Shown: positions 5,563-6,915 of the stretch, piece after piece
How positions within the stretch are numbered: the stretch's first letter is position 1
How the letters are laid out: each line of letters opens with the position of its first letter
Assembly: GCA_017695055.1 (NCBI GenBank)
Contig: JADILY010000126.1
Span: 1-6,915, forward strand
Direction: 5' to 3'
From: Merdivivens faecigallinarum
GTDB taxonomy: Bacteria > Bacteroidota > Bacteroidia > Bacteroidales > UBA932
Length of the DNA: 6,915 bases
The notes under the pieces: model-generated
Seen by the model: only the letters and a program-made list of their open reading frames with translations
Databases searched by the model: none
Told to the model about the DNA's origin: nothing
Program-made: the position numbers and the translations under genes

Positions 5563-6900
5563 ATGTCCGCTGAAATTACCTATAAGAAAAAGGATATCTG
5601 GAAAATAGCCTACCCTATCATGATTTGCCTGCTTATGGAACAGCTCATAGGCATGACGGATACGGCATTCATGGGAAGGGTCGGAGAAGTGGAGCTCGGA
5701 GCCTCGGCCATAGGTTCTGTATTCTACATGATGATATTCATGATGGGCTTCGGTTTCAGCATTGGTTCGCAGATAATCATCGCCCGCAGGAACGGCGAAG
5801 GCAATTACGGGGAAATAGGGAATGTTTTCTTCCAGGGCATGTATATCATAATTGCGATTGCCCTGGCGATGCTGGGCCTGTCCCTCCTCTTTTCGGGCAG
5901 ATTGCTGGATATCGCGGTTTCGTCTCCCGAAGTGGCATCCGCTGCAAAAGACTATATCAAATACAGGGTTTTCGGCCTGATATTTTCATTCGCCGCCGCC
6001 ATGTTCAGGGCGTTCTTTGTCGGTACGACACAAACGAAGACACTTACGCTCAACTCGATTGTGATGGTACTGTCGAATGTGCTGTTCAACTGGATACTCG
6101 TATTCGGGAAACTCGGTCTGCCCGCAATGGGCATATCGGGGGCGGCAATCGGCTCCGTACTCGCCGAAGCCGTGTCGCTGGCATTTTTCATCATATATAC
6201 CAAATACAGGATAAATTGCCGGAAATACGGTCTGGACACTGTCTACAAGCCTTCCGCGGCAATGCAGGGCAACATCCTGAAAATATCCTTCTGGACGATG
6301 ATCCAGAATTTCATATCATTTTCCACCTGGTTCGCCTTCATCATCTTCGTAGAACATCTCGGCGAGCATCCGCTGGCCATAACCAACATCGTCAGGAACA
6401 TCGCGAGCATAGTTTTCATGATTATAACCGCGTTTTCTTCGACATGCAGTTCGGTCACAAGCAATCTCATCGGAGCTGCAAGACAGGAGGAAGTGATGCC
6501 TACCATCAAGAGAATCATTGGGATGGCATACATGTTCGCCATCCCGCTTGCAATACTTTTTTCTGCATTTCCGCAGACTTTCGCCAGGATTTACACCAAT
6601 ATACCGTCACTGTATGAGGCCGTCGCCCCTTCCGTATGGGTGTTCTGCACTTCGCTGCTCTTCACCGTACCAGGCAATATACTTTTCCAGTCCGTCTCAG
6701 GTACCGGCAACACACGGAAAGCCTTCGCGCTCGAAATCGGCACCCTTGCCGTATACCTCGCCTACAGCGCCTTCGTCACATTGCAGCTGCATCTCGACGT
6801 CTCGTTATGCTGGACTACCGAGCACGTATATTACCTGCTCATAGGCATATTGAGTTATTCCTACATCAGGAAAGGCAAGTGGGCGGGAAAAAGAGTGTGA
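5563..6900 (+). CDS. MATE-family multidrug/sodium (or proton) antiporter
   Basis: This 445-residue inner-membrane protein has about twelve hydrophobic segments (roughly 13-35, 47-75, 92-113, 135-155, 162-182, 190-212, 238-262, 270-293, 318-338, 352-372, 385-408, 415-435), the usual size and topology for MATE exporters of cationic drugs or metabolites. Family marks are TDTAFMGRVG (32-41) in the first segment with acidic D33, the FGKLGLPAMGISGAAIGS block (181-198) ending the N-terminal half, and SGTGNTR (379-385) in the C-terminal half. D33 and E264 appear to match acidic cation-site residues of NorM-type transporters, while N383 sits where many members have Asp. The ATG at 5563 follows the terminator closely. 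An out-of-frame ATG at 5556 would give only a five-residue peptide. The substrate cannot be told from sequence. The gene is complete, with its stop at 6898-6900, and no terminator is visible in the 15 bases left. Confidence 0.94.
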   Translation: MSAEITYKKKDIWKIAYPIMICLLMEQLIGMTDTAFMGRVGEVELGASAIGSVFYMMIFMMGFGFSIGSQIIIARRNGEGNYGEIGNVFFQGMYIIIAIALAMLGLSLLFSGRLLDIAVSSPEVASAAKDYIKYRVFGLIFSFAAAMFRAFFVGTTQTKTLTLNSIVMVLSNVLFNWILVFGKLGLPAMGISGAAIGSVLAEAVSLAFFIIYTKYRINCRKYGLDTVYKPSAAMQGNILKISFWTMIQNFISFSTWFAFIIFVEHLGEHPLAITNIVRNIASIVFMIITAFSSTCSSVTSNLIGAARQEEVMPTIKRIIGMAYMFAIPLAILFSAFPQTFARIYTNIPSLYEAVAPSVWVFCTSLLFTVPGNILFQSVSGTGNTRKAFALEIGTLAVYLAYSAFVTLQLHLDVSLCWTTEHVYYLLIGILSYSYIRKGKWAGKRV

Positions 6901-6915
6901 GCTCCCTTTATTTTC

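Noticed and set aside
5625..6617. 330-codon open frame on the + strand inside the MATE gene
   Set aside because: It is out of frame with a complete, well-conserved transporter. Its His- and Arg-rich composition is typical of a shifted reading of membrane-protein codons.

Overview
The window looks like a chromosomal segment from a Bacteroidetes bacterium, most likely of the order Bacteroidales. Three signals point there. The region upstream of the first gene carries an exact match to the Bacteroides-type promoter (TTTG, 20 bases, TAnnTTTG). None of the three genes has a strong Shine-Dalgarno sequence. The second gene is an exported tricorn-type protease, a family common in this phylum. The genus cannot be fixed from the sequence.

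Layout. Bases 1-943 hold no convincing gene. Bases 1-150 contain a perfect 15-base tandem duplication and a short open frame running off the left edge. Bases 150-690 contain a degenerate array of repeats: an A/T-rich TTGATA-type motif recurs, followed by hairpins whose arms resemble one another (GAAAGT / ACTTTC cores). Bases 790-930 form a dense control region for the first gene. It holds a 9+9 base palindrome over the -33 box, a 10-base direct repeat on either side of that palindrome, and a 10-base palindrome in the leader. Three genes follow on the + strand: rarA (944-2218), a tricorn-like S41 protease (2240-5479) and a MATE-family efflux pump (5563-6900). A strong intrinsic terminator (5509-5548) separates the protease from the pump.

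How the genes work together. rarA (replication-fork maintenance) and the protease gene are 21 bases apart with no terminator between them, so they are probably cotranscribed from the promoter at 837-868. No functional link between them is evident. The MATE gene starts 14 bases after the terminator's T-run, so it needs read-through or a start site within or very near the hairpin. The coding part is ordinary conserved Bacteroidetes gene content. The least explained part is the repeat-rich upstream region. No complete novel system such as a defence island, CRISPR array or mobile element can be supported.
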